64,000 bases of DNA. Origin: Hyphomonadaceae bacterium ML37 (GTDB lineage Bacteria > Pseudomonadota > Alphaproteobacteria > Caulobacterales > Maricaulaceae). This document shows positions 34,102-43,485 of this stretch, piece by piece. The notes under the pieces were generated by a model that ran no database searches, was not told the origin of the DNA, and was given only the letters and a program-made list of their open reading frames with translations. The position numbers were made by a program, and so were the translations under genes. The DNA is taken from the NCBI GenBank assembly GCA_027627685.1, contig CP091241.1, positions 1,923,191 through 1,987,190 of the forward strand, written 5' to 3'. Position 1 is the first letter of the stretch. Each line of letters opens with the position of its first letter.

Positions 34102-34649
34102 GCGGCCTCCTTGCGCTCGAACCAGAGTTTCAGTTTCGCCCGGCCCCGGCTGACATGGGATTTGACCGTGCCCACGGGAAGGCCCGTCACCTGCGCGGCT
34201 TCAGAATGACTGAGGCCGGACGCGTAACACAACACCACGCAGGTGCGTTCCTCTTCACCGAGCTGGGCCAGCGCCCGGTCCAGATCGATCCGCTCTCCTC
34301 CGGGCTCGGGCGGCGTGCTGGTCTCGCCCGGCTCGGCCGTCAGCCCGTCGGCCAGACGCTGAGCCGCCCGGACCTTGCGCGCGCCCATCAGGAACTCGGA
34401 ATAGGCGATGGCGCAAAGCCAGGCCTTGAAGCTGCCGTCGGCGCGGAAAGAACCAATACGCGTCCACGCTTTCAGGAAAGTTTCCTGGGCCAGATCATCG
34501 GCCAGCGCGCTCTGGCGCGTCAGGCGCAGGAGGAGGCTGCGCACCGCTTGCTGATGGCGTGCGACCAGCGCCCCGAAGGCACGCCGGTCGCCGGCGGCCA
34601 TGACGGCCGCCGCCAGGTCAGCATCCGGAGCGTTGAGCGGGACCGCCAT
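34098..34649 (-). CDS. ECF-type RNA polymerase sigma factor
   Basis: A 183-residue group IV sigma factor. Region 2 spans about 25-90, with LADDLAQETFLKAWTRIGSFR and FKAWLCAIAYSEF; region 4 spans about 120-175, with LAQLGEEERTCVVLCYASGLSHSEAAQVTGLPVGTVKSHVSRGRAKL in segments. The linker is short (LTAEPGETSTPPEPG). It lies between a DUF6249 gene (10 bases upstream) and an anti-sigma gene (4-base overlap). The stimulus is unknown. Confidence 0.94.
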   Translation of the reverse strand: MAVPLNAPDADLAAAVMAAGDRRAFGALVARHQQAVRSLLLRLTRQSALADDLAQETFLKAWTRIGSFRADGSFKAWLCAIAYSEFLMGARKVRAAQRLADGLTAEPGETSTPPEPGGERIDLDRALAQLGEEERTCVVLCYASGLSHSEAAQVTGLPVGTVKSHVSRGRAKLKLWFERKEAA

Positions 34650-34659
34650 CGAAGCCGCC

Positions 34660-35064
34660 TTACTGATCGTTGCCGGTGGCTTTTTTCCTGCCTATGCGCG
34701 CCAGGCCAAACCCCGTCAGCACCAGGCCGATGAAGCCTGGAAACGCGGCCACGCCGGTCAGGATGTAAAGCGGTTCCGGATCGCCGGCGTCCATCGGGAC
34801 GGTATTGGTGATAACCCAGCCCAGCACGATCAGGGCGAGCGCGACGGCGATGAGGATCAGCCCCGTCTTGAGGTCGCCATTGCCTTCCTTCTTCGCGGGC
34901 ACGCCCAGCGCCTTGATGGTTTCGGGATCCAGCGTCTGGCCATTGCGGATGGCCTCGCGCATGGTTTCGAGCACTTCGCGGCGGTCGCGCGATGAGAAGA
35001 AATAGACGGTCGCCACAATGAGGACGACCATGATGAACGGGGCTAGCGGGATAAGCTCTTGCAT
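34660..35064 (-). CDS. DUF6249-type membrane protein
   Basis: A 134-residue protein with three hydrophobic segments: about 5-22, 67-86 and 98-120. Between the first and second is a cytoplasmic stretch RREVLETMREAIRNGQTLDPETIKALG, the recognisable part of the DUF6249 family, which is often located beside ECF sigma genes. It probably starts the DUF6249-sigma-anti-sigma operon. Confidence 0.8.
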   Translation of the reverse strand: MQELIPLAPFIMVVLIVATVYFFSSRDRREVLETMREAIRNGQTLDPETIKALGVPAKKEGNGDLKTGLILIAVALALIVLGWVITNTVPMDAGDPEPLYILTGVAAFPGFIGLVLTGFGLARIGRKKATGNDQ

Positions 35065-35111
35065 GGGTCTGCTCCTGGCCGGGCCGCCCCCGATGGGCGG
35101 CTCGTCAACAG

Positions 35112-35696
35112 CTAGATGCCCGGAGCGCCCGGTTCGGATGCAAGCTCGAACACCGCCACCCCGAACAGCTGCATGTGGAAGTAGGCGAACAGCGCCGCAA
35201 GCGCGGCGCCGGTGACCAGCGCGCCGATATCGGCGCTCCAGCGGCCCGGCCGGTCAAACGCGCCACCGCGCGCGTAGACGTCGATCAGAATGATAGCCGA
35301 CCAGGCGAAAAAGCTCCCGAACAGCACCATCGAGGCCAGCGAGCCATTGGCCGTGAGGTGCGCACCCGCCCACAGGAATACCGCCAGCGTCATGGGATGG
35401 CGCGTGAAAGAGCGGATATGGCTGGGCAGATAGGCCGCCGCCAGCAACACCAGGCTGACTGGAATGGCGAACAGGGCAAGCGTGCGCGTCCACTCCGGCG
35501 GCGTCCACACCAGCGGCGAAGGATGGGCGAGGATGTGGCCGTAAATGACCAGCGCCAGGCCGATCGCGCTGATCACTGAATAGAAGATGGCGTAGAGCGG
35601 CTCGCTGAGAAGACGCACCAGGGGGCCGCGCAGCCCGACCACACGCGTCATGTGCACGCCCAGCAGCAGCACCAGTCCGATGATCAAGACTTCCAT
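35112..35696 (-). CDS. NnrU family membrane protein
   Basis: A 194-residue protein with about five to six membrane helices matching NnrU, a protein linked to nitrite/nitric oxide reduction in denitrifiers and related to isoprenylcysteine methyltransferase-like folds. Typical stretches are EPLYAIFYSVISAIGLALVIYG (about 32-53) and SFTRHPMTLAVFLWAGAHL (about 96-114). No denitrification genes are near, so the role here is open. Confidence 0.88.
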   Translation of the reverse strand: MEVLIIGLVLLLGVHMTRVVGLRGPLVRLLSEPLYAIFYSVISAIGLALVIYGHILAHPSPLVWTPPEWTRTLALFAIPVSLVLLAAAYLPSHIRSFTRHPMTLAVFLWAGAHLTANGSLASMVLFGSFFAWSAIILIDVYARGGAFDRPGRWSADIGALVTGAALAALFAYFHMQLFGVAVFELASEPGAPGI

Positions 35697-35842
35697 GATG
35701 TCGCTCCCCGCCTGTCACAACGCCCTATAGCGCCTAGAATAGACCGAGTCCGGTCCAGGGGGCGAGCTTGTGTGCAGCTAAGGTCGTGCGATGACGCGGC
35801 GGCGCAGGGCGGCGGACCACCCCGCCGTCCGGCTACCCAGGT

Positions 35843-36541
35843 TTATTGAAGGCAAGCCTGCGCACGCGCTCCGTTCCAGCACCCGCTTCGGTCGACGCCA
35901 TAGCGCCGGCCCGGGGGCACGTGGAAACTCTGCGGGTCGGCGCCCTCCAGCCTGTACTTCAGCCAGTAAACGCCTGTGGCGTCGCGTGAATAACCTGCGC
36001 CGAGGAGCTCGAAGCTCGCGCGGTCCTGGATGGGCGCCCTGAAACTGCCGGCAAACACGCACGCCTCATCAATCGCGAAGGCGTCGATCCCATCGCCGAT
36101 GACCCGCAGGCTCGGCAGGTCGCAAGCCTCGAACGGCGTCGAGCCGTAATAGGCGCGGCGATCGTCAACCGCGTAGTCATGGTCGAGCAGGCGAAAACTC
36201 GCCGGGTCAGCGCCCTCGATCCTGGTCTCGTTGAGCCACACATTGTGCTGGTCGGCGGCGAGCGAGGCGCTGCGTGCGGCAAAGCTCGGCTGGTCGACGC
36301 GCCCGACATTGCGTCCCTTATAGAAGACATGATCGCGGTCCGACGCCCAATCGTCGAAGGGTTCGACCCTGAAACTCGCCGGGTCGGCCTCGACCTCACG
36401 CTCGACCCGCTCCAGCGTCGGGAACGCACTGTTGCCGGGATAGGAGGCCCAATAGACCTCCCCCTCGCGCTCAAGATACCCGGTAGGACCACAGGCTACA
36501 CACACAAGAACCGGCAACAACACCCAGACCAAACCGCGCAT
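35843..36541 (-). CDS. DKNYY-repeat lipoprotein
   Basis: A 232-residue predicted lipoprotein: signal MRGLVWVLLPVLVCVAC with lipobox VCVAC. The mature part has repeated units of about 30-50 residues with the pattern D-x-x-x-V-[FYW]-x-x, for example RDHVFYKGRNV, QHNVWLNETRIEGADPASFRLL, DRRAYYGSTPF and ATGVYWLKYRLEGADPQSF. This is the DKNYY family repeat, probably a beta-blade structure. Function unknown. Confidence 0.82.
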   Translation of the reverse strand: MRGLVWVLLPVLVCVACGPTGYLEREGEVYWASYPGNSAFPTLERVEREVEADPASFRVEPFDDWASDRDHVFYKGRNVGRVDQPSFAARSASLAADQHNVWLNETRIEGADPASFRLLDHDYAVDDRRAYYGSTPFEACDLPSLRVIGDGIDAFAIDEACVFAGSFRAPIQDRASFELLGAGYSRDATGVYWLKYRLEGADPQSFHVPPGRRYGVDRSGCWNGARAQACLQ

Positions 36542-36616
36542 TCGAGACCTCGCCAGAAGTGCCCGTCGGGGACGCTGCCACCGCCAGCGCGCCGCGGCAA
36601 GCGGGTCGTGAGCGGC

Positions 36617-36832
36617 TCAGTCATGCGGCGGCTTCTCGCCCGTCGCCGGCGCCAGCCCCGCCTCCAGCTCGGCGATGCGGTCATCAGACTGCAGGAGCCG
36701 TGCCTTCAGCCGCTCGATATCTTTCTGCTGATGCGCCAGCGCCTCGGACAGATCATCAATCACGCGCTGCTGCTGCGCGATATGCGATTCCAGCCGGTCA
36801 AGACGGTGTTCGGTCTTGCAGGTCCAATCCAT
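36617..36832 (-). CDS. slyX: SlyX family protein, copy 1
   Basis: A 71-residue protein predicted to be a coiled coil: heptads run through residues about 8-58, with the typical SlyX blocks RLDRLESHIAQQQRVIDDLSE and HQQKDIERLKARLLQ. It ends GEKPPHD. Its biological role is not known. About 170 bases are nearly identical to the copy at 39906-40106. The N-terminal 10 residues (MDWTCKTEH) differ from the other copy. Confidence 0.9.
   Translation of the reverse strand: MDWTCKTEHRLDRLESHIAQQQRVIDDLSEALAHQQKDIERLKARLLQSDDRIAELEAGLAPATGEKPPHD
36624..36794 (-). repeat. Direct repeat, slyX copy 1 (171 bases)
   Basis: This stretch matches 39913-40083 in the same orientation with about four mismatches in 171 bases by eye, most of them synonymous in slyX. 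The near-identity at third codon positions implies recent duplication or gene conversion. Confidence 0.9.
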
Positions 36833-36934
36833 TCAGCAGGCTACGGCGCGCACAGTGGCCAAGGCGGGAAGGGGAGGCAAGCGGGCATGGGGCGAAGATC
36901 TGGCCTCGTTCCGAGCACCTTGATGGCTCGCGAC

Positions 36935-37318
36935 CTAGATGACGGAATCGAGATCTGTGTGCGCGAAGTCGTCACCGGTGAACAGAAGCGGGACGCGCCT
37001 GTCCGACGCGAGCGCGTACGCGAAGCAGTCGACGAAATTGAGCGCCGCCGGGTGGCGGCCCTTGCCCCAGCGCTTGTAAGCCTGCGCGGCCGCATGGGCT
37101 GCGGCGGCGTTGACTGGCGCGACCTCCATGCCGAGCCCATCAATGAGGGTGCGCATCTCCTGGTCAAGTCCCCGGCGTTCGGCAACGATCATCGCCTCAG
37201 CAACGGTCGCGGCGGAGATGAGGATCGTGTCGGCGGTTTCAAGGGCATCCACAATGAGATCCGCGGCCGCTTCGTTGAGGAGGAGCGCCATCAGGGCGGA
37301 CGTATCCACCGCCATCAT
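36935..37318 (-). CDS. vapC: PIN-domain toxin VapC (type II TA)
   Basis: A 127-residue PIN ribonuclease. The first catalytic Asp is D5 (MMAVDTSALMALL), with an acidic residue at AEAMIVAER (about 41), and the C-terminal Asp in NFVDCFAYALASD (about 97). It ends FAHTDLDSVI, typical of the MvaI-like VapC subgroup. It overlaps the antitoxin stop by four bases. VapC toxins cut tRNA or rRNA unless bound by the antitoxin. Confidence 0.93.
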   Translation of the reverse strand: MMAVDTSALMALLLNEAAADLIVDALETADTILISAATVAEAMIVAERRGLDQEMRTLIDGLGMEVAPVNAAAAHAAAQAYKRWGKGRHPAALNFVDCFAYALASDRRVPLLFTGDDFAHTDLDSVI

Positions 37319-37572
37319 TTCGGCAGCCCTTCGGCACCGTAAAGGAAGTCCTGACTGCGGGCCGAAGACAGCCCTTGCGACTGCGCACGCCGCGCGGACT
37401 TGCGAACCCGGGCGATCAGGTCCGCGCGGCGCTCGCGATCAACCGGCGCCCTGGCCGCCACGATGCGGGCGACGATCAGGCCATTGCGGGTGAGCACGAT
37501 CTCCTCGCCGGCTTCAGCGCGGCGCACCAGATCAGTCAATCTCGCCTTGGCGTCGCTAACGGGAATGTCCAT
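37315..37572 (-). CDS. Phd/VapB-type antitoxin
   Basis: An 85-residue antitoxin of the Phd/YefM type: DIPVSDAKARLTDLVRRAEAGEEIVLTRNG (in parts, about 2-31) is the DNA-binding fold, followed by RIVAARAP. The C-terminal, toxin-neutralising part (about 45-85) is basic. It is encoded just before vapC, with ATGA overlap. The ATG at 37572 gives the family start; longer in-frame codons upstream are not conserved. Confidence 0.9.
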   Translation of the reverse strand: MDIPVSDAKARLTDLVRRAEAGEEIVLTRNGLIVARIVAARAPVDRERRADLIARVRKSARRAQSQGLSSARSQDFLYGAEGLPK

Positions 37573-37708
37573 GCCGTCTCTCCGAACCAACCCGTGAATA
37601 TTGGACCGTCGACTGGACCAAAGCAATACAACGCCCCTCACAGCACCGCAGGCCAAACGGCAGTCGCAACGCTGAATGCCTGCCCGGCGCAGCCAGACTG
37701 CGCAGCGC

Positions 37709-39646
37709 TCACGGCGCGTCTGTTTCAGCGGCATCAGCCGGGCCGACCAGACGCTCGCACACTCCACCCTCGACCGTGTCGAGCTGCACCGTGCCCAGAA
37801 GGCCGGCGAGCGGCGTCAGCAAAGCGCCCAGGGCGACGGTCGCCACGCCGCGCAGATAGGTTTCGTCATCCGGGGACACTTCCGGATTGCGGAACGTGCC
37901 GCCGACATTGATCGGTCCGCCCAGCGAACCAAGATTGGGACTGGCGTCGCGAGCCTGAATCTGAAGGTCGAACTGTTCGCCACGGAAACCGAAGGCGCCC
38001 TGGCCGTGAATCTGGCTGTCGGGCGTCACGATAATGAAGGTCGCCGTCTCGCCGATCCCGTCCGTCACCACCACGTCGGCCACACCGCACAGGGTCGCGA
38101 CCGCCTCGTCGCCGGCGAAGATATAGTTCAGGAGATCCAGCCCGATCAGCTCCAAAGTGCGGCTTGAGATTCCGCCCTCGTCCAGGAGCGCCCGAATCCG
38201 GCCGTTTGACGTCGCCATCGCGTCGCGGATGGTGTCGCCGGTCCCCACCAGGCTGACATCGCCCGAGATGAGGCCCGACATGTGGTCATTGGGAATGAAA
38301 TCCTGCAGCCGGATGCCCGAAAATGTCGCGTCCGCCGATGTGACGGCGTCCTCGCCACGCGCGTCGATTTCGACGCGCGATGACAGCCGCCCGCCGCGAA
38401 AGCCGAACTCCAATGGGTCCAGGCGCAGCACCCGGTTGTCCAGGGTGATCACCGTGCTGACCTCGGTCAGCGCCTCGCCCACGCCTGTCACCTCAAGCCC
38501 CTGAAGGACGAGCCGCCCGTCCACGCCTGAAATGCGCTCCACGGCCAGCGGCGCCCGCGGGAATATGCGGCCCTCGTCGCGCAGGGCTCTGGCCTGGGCG
38601 CGTTCCAGCTCGCTCTGGTTCATATCGTCCGGATCGATAGTGGGCGCGCCGATCAGCATGCCGATATCGGTGAAGTCCAGCGCCGAGGAATTGAGCGCGG
38701 CGTCCACATAGGGCCGCTCGCGGGCCGTGTCATAGTCCAGCTGTCCGGACAGATCGCTTTCGCCCACCCAGCCTTGGATATCGCGCGCCTGCCAGACATC
38801 GTCGACGCGCGCCAGATTGAGGGTGAGATCGTAAGGCGGCGTGTCGGGAACGGGAATGCCAGTGAAATCATACACGTCGCGCAGATTATCGCCGCGCAGC
38901 GCCAGGGCGCCGCGGACCTCCCGGAAACTGCCCTGGGGTCCGAGCCGGCCGTCGAATGTGAAGCGCGTGTCCCCGCCCTCGATCTCCACGCGGAAGGCGA
39001 AGCTCTCACCGGGATCACGCAGGCGCATCACGCCGTCGCCTTCACCGGAAAGGCGCAAGGCGCTGCCGCGCACTTCGCCCTCGCCTGAAATGGAGGTGCG
39101 GTCCGCGCCGCCCTGATCCTGGGCCACGACGGTGTCGAGATTGGCGCTGAATGACACATCACGCGGCGCGTTTCGGTACAGCACCTTGCTTTCATCCAGG
39201 TGCAGACGCCCGATGATGGGCATCCGCCCGCTATCGCCGTCCTCGCCGCCACGGCCGAGCCCCCAATTGTGGCGCCCCTCCCCGTCCACGGTCAGGCGCA
39301 GGCTCATCCCGGTGATCCAGGCCTCGCGCAGATTGACCGTTCCGCCCAGAAGGTCGAGCAGGACCACATCCACTTCCGCGCGCTCCAGCTCGATGAAATG
39401 CGCGTCTTCGGTCCAGGACTCATCGGCCACAGTGACGCCGGCGACCCGCACCCCCGGCACGAAATTCCACCGCCAGTCGACCTCCAGCGGCTCGCTGATC
39501 ACCACCTGCCGGTCAAGCGCACGCGAGACGCGCGTCTCCACCGGACCGCGCAGCCAGTCCCAGCCCGCAATCGCGATGACGACCACAAGAACGAGGCACG
39601 CTGCGAGCACGAAAACCACACCGCCGGCCAGAATGCGTATGAGCAT
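37709..39646 (-). CDS. AsmA family protein
   Basis: A 645-residue inner-membrane-anchored periplasmic protein. One N-terminal membrane helix (about 7-29) is followed by the AsmA N-terminal domain (RALDRQVVISEPLEVDWRWN, LDLLGGTVNLREAWITG) and the C-terminal AsmA_2-like part (GRIRALLDEGGISSRTLELIGLDLLNYIF, pieces about 485-515; GPINVGGTFRNPEVSPD, about 575). AsmA proteins are lipid-transport bridges linked to outer-membrane homeostasis. It lies between the two slyX copies on the same strand. ATG at 39646 is used; a GTG at 39649 is also in frame. Confidence 0.9.
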   Translation of the reverse strand: MLIRILAGGVVFVLAACLVLVVVIAIAGWDWLRGPVETRVSRALDRQVVISEPLEVDWRWNFVPGVRVAGVTVADESWTEDAHFIELERAEVDVVLLDLLGGTVNLREAWITGMSLRLTVDGEGRHNWGLGRGGEDGDSGRMPIIGRLHLDESKVLYRNAPRDVSFSANLDTVVAQDQGGADRTSISGEGEVRGSALRLSGEGDGVMRLRDPGESFAFRVEIEGGDTRFTFDGRLGPQGSFREVRGALALRGDNLRDVYDFTGIPVPDTPPYDLTLNLARVDDVWQARDIQGWVGESDLSGQLDYDTARERPYVDAALNSSALDFTDIGMLIGAPTIDPDDMNQSELERAQARALRDEGRIFPRAPLAVERISGVDGRLVLQGLEVTGVGEALTEVSTVITLDNRVLRLDPLEFGFRGGRLSSRVEIDARGEDAVTSADATFSGIRLQDFIPNDHMSGLISGDVSLVGTGDTIRDAMATSNGRIRALLDEGGISSRTLELIGLDLLNYIFAGDEAVATLCGVADVVVTDGIGETATFIIVTPDSQIHGQGAFGFRGEQFDLQIQARDASPNLGSLGGPINVGGTFRNPEVSPDDETYLRGVATVALGALLTPLAGLLGTVQLDTVEGGVCERLVGPADAAETDAP

Positions 39647-39882
39647 CACAAATCCATAAACAAGAGCGCCCCGAACCTAAGCGCGCGAACAGCCCCGCCA
39701 GTTCCGCTCAGCGTCAGGCGGACGCAGGCGGCGGTGGCAGGGATCAGGTGCTTTGGAGGAGGGAGAGACATACGGCTGGATGCGCCGCCGTGGGTGGTCC
39801 GGGGGTCGGCGGCTGCGCCGCATCCTTACGTCCAGCGGGGTGCGCCAAGGCATCCGGCTCCCTGGCTGCGGTCGCGCCAGAT

Positions 39883-39906
39883 AAACAAGGCGCCGCCTTC
39901 AGGCGC
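39883..39906 (-). terminator. Possible weak terminator after slyX copy 2
   Basis: On the minus strand, directly after the slyX2 stop, CGCC-TGAA-GGCG can fold, or a longer GCGCC/GGCGC pairing can form, followed by CTTGTTT. The T-run is broken, so this is a weak call. Confidence 0.35.
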
Positions 39907-40106
39907 TAATAGTGCGGCGGCTTCTCGCCCGTCGCCGGCGCCAGCCCCGCCTCGAGCTCGGCGATGCGGTCATCAGACTGCAGGAGCCGTGCTTTCAGCC
40001 GCTCGATATCTTTCTGCTGATGCGCCAGCGCCTCGGACAGATCATCAATCACGCGCTGCTGCTGCGCGATGAGCGATTCCAGCGTATCGAGGCGATCGTT
40101 TGTCAT
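39906..40106 (-). CDS. slyX: SlyX family protein, copy 2
   Basis: A 66-residue SlyX with the start MTNDRLDTLESLIAQQQ. Residues 14-65 are almost identical to copy 1, which ends in D rather than Y. MTNDRLDTLES is more like the normal slyX start (short, Arg/Leu/Glu-rich) than MDWTCKTEH of copy 1, so this could be the ancestral copy. The frame continues upstream without a stop into a decayed PIN-toxin tail, so a fusion from an ATG at 40160 cannot be excluded. Confidence 0.85.
   Translation of the reverse strand: MTNDRLDTLESLIAQQQRVIDDLSEALAHQQKDIERLKARLLQSDDRIAELEAGLAPATGEKPPHY
39913..40083 (-). repeat. Direct repeat, slyX copy 2 (171 bases)
   Basis: Second copy of the 171-base repeat, matching 36624-36794 at an offset of 3289 bases. 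Similarity fades abruptly outside it at the 5-prime end of slyX. Confidence 0.9.
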
Positions 40107-40304
40107 GGCGGCGAATTCCTGCAGAACCTCGGTCCGGGCGCAACCGCCGGGAACGGCCATGAGCTTTGCATCGCGCGTCCAGAGCGGCGCGTCCAGCGCT
40201 TCGGCCAGCGCCGCGTAGGCGGCGTCAGGGGCGGAATCGAGATCGGTGGGTGCGAAGTCGCTCCCGGCAGATTGTAGCGGGCAGTGTCTATCTGACGCTA
40301 GCGC
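40107..40304 (-). pseudogene. Decayed VapC/PIN toxin C-terminal remnant
   Basis: Translated on the minus strand this reads ALASDRHCPLQSAGSDFAPTD and LDS, which matches the end of the vapC at 36935 (ALASDRRVPLLFTGDDFAHTDLDS) at 17 of 24 positions. It then continues as DAAYAALAEALDAPLWTRDAK and APG-like residues, the C-terminal pattern of a different PIN-toxin subgroup. An in-frame TAA (40305-40307) stands where vapC has Tyr, and no PIN N-terminus is found upstream. The remnant runs in frame into slyX copy 2. Confidence 0.78.
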
Positions 40305-40309
40305 TTAAG

Positions 40310-40834
<525 letters not shown>

Positions 40835-40835
<1 letters not shown>

Positions 40836-41260
40836 TGCTCTATATCGACACGTCGCTGATCGTGGCGGCGCTTTCCAATGAAGCGCTGACGCCGCGGGCT
40901 CAGGCCTGGCTGGCGGAACAGAACCCGGCTCAACTCCTGATCAGCGACTGGACCATCACCGAGATGTCATCGGCCATGGCGATCAAGCTGCGAACCGGAC
41001 AGATCAGCCTGGAGCAGCGCGCGGCGTCCCTTGCGGTGTTCAACGAGCTGGTCGCCGAGAGCTTCACGGTGCTGGGCGTGACGGGCGGGCAATTCCGCGC
41101 AGCGGCGAAGTTCGCCGATCAGCATGCATATGGACTGCGCGCGGGAGACGCGCTGCATCTCGCTATCGCGTCGGAGCATGGCGCCACAGTGCATACGTGC
41201 GACCAACGCCTCGCCGGCGCGGGACCCGCGCTTGGCGTGCCCGTGCACCTGCTGGCGTGA
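40835..41260 (+). CDS. vapC: PIN-domain toxin VapC
   Basis: A 141-residue PIN ribonuclease with all acidic positions: D5 ([13 protein letters not shown]), E43 ([10 protein letters not shown]), D102 ([13 protein letters not shown]) and D119 (HTCDQRLA). [12 protein letters not shown] is the strongest family signature. It is co-transcribed with its antitoxin and intact, in contrast to the wrecked copy just upstream on the other strand. Confidence 0.94.
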
Positions 41261-41310
41261 TCCGGATCGCTTCAGGCGAGCGGGGCCAGACTCCCTAATC
41301 CCCTACTCCC

Positions 41311-42873
41311 CTACTCCCACTCAATCGTCCCCGGCGGTTTGCTGGTCACGTCATAGACCACGCGGTTCACGCCGCGCACTTCGTTGATGAGGCGCGTCGC
41401 CGTGCGGCCGAGGAAGTCGTGGTCGAAGGGGAAATAGTCCGCCGTCATGCCGTCGGTTGAGGTGACGGCGCGCAGGGCCAGCACATTGTCATAGGTGCGC
41501 GCATCGCCCATCACGCCCACGGTCTGGACCGGGAGCAGCACGGCGAAGGCCTGCCAGATGGAATCGTAGAGGCCGGCCTTGCGGATTTCCTCGATATAGA
41601 TGGCGTCGGCCTTGCGCAGGATGTCGGCCTTGTCGCGGGTCACCTCGCCGGGGATGCGGATGGCCAGGCCCGGCCCCGGGAAGGGGTGGCGCCCGATAAA
41701 GCTTTCGGGCAGGCCGAGCTCGCGGCCCAGCGCCCTCACCTCGTCCTTGAACAATTCGCGCAGCGGCTCGACCAGCTTCATATTCATGCGCTCGGGCAGT
41801 CCGCCCACATTGTGGTGGGACTTGATGGTGACGCTGGGGCCGCCATCAAACGACACGCTTTCGATCACGTCAGGATAGAGCGTGCCCTGGGCGAGGAAGT
41901 CTGCGCCGCCGGCCAGCTTCGCCTTCTCCTCGAACACGTCGATGAACAGCTTGCCGATGGTCTTGCGCTTGGTTTCCGGATCGCTGACCCCCGCCAGAGC
42001 GGACAGGAAGCGCTCTTCCTCGTCGGCGGCCACCAGCGGGATATTGTAGTGCTCGCGAAACAGGGTGACGACCTGATCGGCCTCGCCCGCGCGCATGAGG
42101 CCGGTATCCACGAACACGCAGGTCAGCTGATCGCCGATAGCCTCGTGGATCAGCACGGCGGCGACCGAGCTGTCCACGCCGCCCGAGAGGCCGCAAATCA
42201 CCTTGCCCGAGCCCACCTGGGCGCGGATTTTGGCGATGGCCTCGTCCTTGAACGCGGCCATGGTCCAGTCGCCCTTCATCCCGGCAATGCGGTGGGTGAA
42301 ATTGCGCAGGATCAGCGCGCCGCGCGGCGTGTTGGCCACCTCCGGGTGGAATTGCACGCCGTAGAAACGCCGGGCCTCGTCGGCGATCGCGGCGAACGGC
42401 GCGTGGGTGGTGGCGGCGATGGGGTGGAAGCCCTGCGGGATCGCGTTCACGCGGTCGCCATGGCTCATCCACACGCGCTCCAGATGCCCGGCGCCGCCCA
42501 GGCCCTCGAACAGCGGGCTCTCGGCCGTGATCTCGATATCGGCGCGGCCGAACTCGCGCTCGTCGGCGGCCTCCACGCTGCCGCCGAGCTGCGCGCACAT
42601 GGTCTGCTCGCCATAGCAGATGCCCAGCACCGGCACGCCCAGCTCGAACACACCTTGCGTGGCGCGCGGCGTACCCTCGCCATGGACGCTCGCCGGCCCG
42701 CCCGACAGGATGATGGCCCTGGGCGCGTAGGCGGCCAGGAAGGCGTCATCCACCCGGTTGAACGGATGCACCTCACAATACACCCCGCTCTCGCGCAGGC
42801 GCCGCGCGATGAGCTGGGTCACCTGGCTGCCGAAATCGATGATGAGGGCGCGTTCGTGATTTTCAATTGTCAT
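41311..42873 (-). CDS. guaA: GMP synthase (glutamine-hydrolysing)
   Basis: A 520-residue two-domain enzyme that converts XMP, ATP and glutamine to GMP. The class I amidotransferase half has [16 protein letters not shown] with the nucleophile Cys near 87 and the His-Glu pair in VQFHPEV (about 180). The synthetase half has the PP-loop [13 protein letters not shown] (about 230) and the C-terminal dimerisation part ending [11 protein letters not shown]. The ATG at 42873 is used; it overlaps the end of the DUF5615 gene by 11 bases. guaB lies 4 kb away on the same strand. Confidence 0.97.
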   Translation of the reverse strand: MTIENHERALIIDFGSQVTQLIARRLRESGVYCEVHPFNRVDDAFLAAYAPRAIILSGGPASVHGEGTPRATQGVFELGVPVLGICYGEQTMCAQLGGSVEAADEREFGRADIEITAESPLFEGLGGAGHLERVWMSHGDRVNAIPQGFHPIAATTHAPFAAIADEARRFYGVQFHPEVANTPRGALILRNFTHRIAGMKGDWTMAAFKDEAIAKIRAQVGSGKVICGLSGGVDSSVAAVLIHEAIGDQLTCVFVDTGLMRAGEADQVVTLFREHYNIPLVAADEEERFLSALAGVSDPETKRKTIGKLFIDVFEEKAKLAGGADFLAQGTLYPDVIESVSFDGGPSVTIKSHHNVGGLPERMNMKLVEPLRELFKDEVRALGRELGLPESFIGRHPFPGPGLAIRIPGEVTRDKADILRKADAIYIEEIRKAGLYDSIWQAFAVLLPVQTVGVMGDARTYDNVLALRAVTSTDGMTADYFPFDHDFLGRTATRLINEVRGVNRVVYDVTSKPPGTIEWE

Positions 42874-43225
42874 CGGCGCTGGTCTCCACAAGCCGCTCAC
42901 CCTCGTCAAGCAGATTGAGCGCGATTCCCAGCTTGGATGTCAGAATGTCCTGCAATCTGGAACGGCTTGTATTGCCAAAGGTCAGCCAGATGACCCGTGG
43001 GGGCGGCCCGTACCGCTCCAGCAGCCGGGGAAAATCAGCGTCCTTGGTAACGATTACGGCGTCAGACTGTCTGGCCTTGGCGAACGCCTCCTCATCCGTC
43101 GCGAACCGCAGCCCTGCGCGGTCAAATGACTGTGCCTGCATATCGAAACGTTCGATCAGCCAAGGCACCAGTGCGGGCGGCAGGTGGGCGTCCGGCCAGA
43201 GCTCTGCCCGCCTATTCGGCGGCAT
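42863..43225 (-). CDS. DUF5615 PIN-like protein (putative toxin)
   Basis: A 120-residue PIN-like protein: [16 protein letters not shown] (about 12-27), [27 protein letters not shown] (in parts, about 44-70) and VIWLTFGN, the pattern of DUF5615. It overlaps the DUF433 gene by 14 bases, and this pair is common and regarded as a likely VapBC-like TA module. The first Asp is D12; the N-terminus [11 protein letters not shown] is longer than usual, so the start is not certain. It overlaps guaA at its 3-prime end. Confidence 0.87.
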   Translation of the reverse strand: MPPNRRAELWPDAHLPPALVPWLIERFDMQAQSFDRAGLRFATDEEAFAKARQSDAVIVTKDADFPRLLERYGPPPRVIWLTFGNTSRSRLQDILTSKLGIALNLLDEGERLVETSADDN

Positions 43226-43442
43226 TGATCACAGGATGATCAAGGCGGCGCGCCGCATACGCAATTGCGGCCCGGATGTCATCGCGCTCCAGATAGGGCA
43301 GCTCGACCAGCACCTCATCATAACCCAGCCCGGCTTCCAGCAGGTCGAGCACGTCACGCACGCGCACCCTCATCCCCCGGATACAGGGCCGCCCGCCGCA
43401 TTGGGCGGGGTCGGTGGTGATGCGGTCCAGAAGCGTGTTCAT
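43212..43442 (-). CDS. DUF433 protein (putative antitoxin)
   Basis: A 76-residue protein with a winged-helix-like DUF433 fold: RITTDPAQCGGRPCIRGMRVRV (pieces, about 7-28) and LGYDEVLVELPYLERDDIRAAI. The GGRPCIRGxRV motif is diagnostic. It probably acts as the DNA-binding antitoxin for the DUF5615 partner. Confidence 0.92.
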   Translation of the reverse strand: MNTLLDRITTDPAQCGGRPCIRGMRVRVRDVLDLLEAGLGYDEVLVELPYLERDDIRAAIAYAARRLDHPVINAAE

Positions 43443-43485
43443 AGTCCGAGAATAACTCGCGGGAAGCACTGGCGGCAAGCGCAGC

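Noticed and set aside
35112-35696. NnrU as evidence of denitrification
   Set aside because: No nitrite, nitric oxide or nitrous oxide reductase genes are near; NnrU homologues also occur in non-denitrifiers.
41300-41320. Short tandem CCCCTACT-like repeats just after the guaA stop
   Set aside because: Only two to three imperfect units of eight bases; too short to be more than simple sequence.
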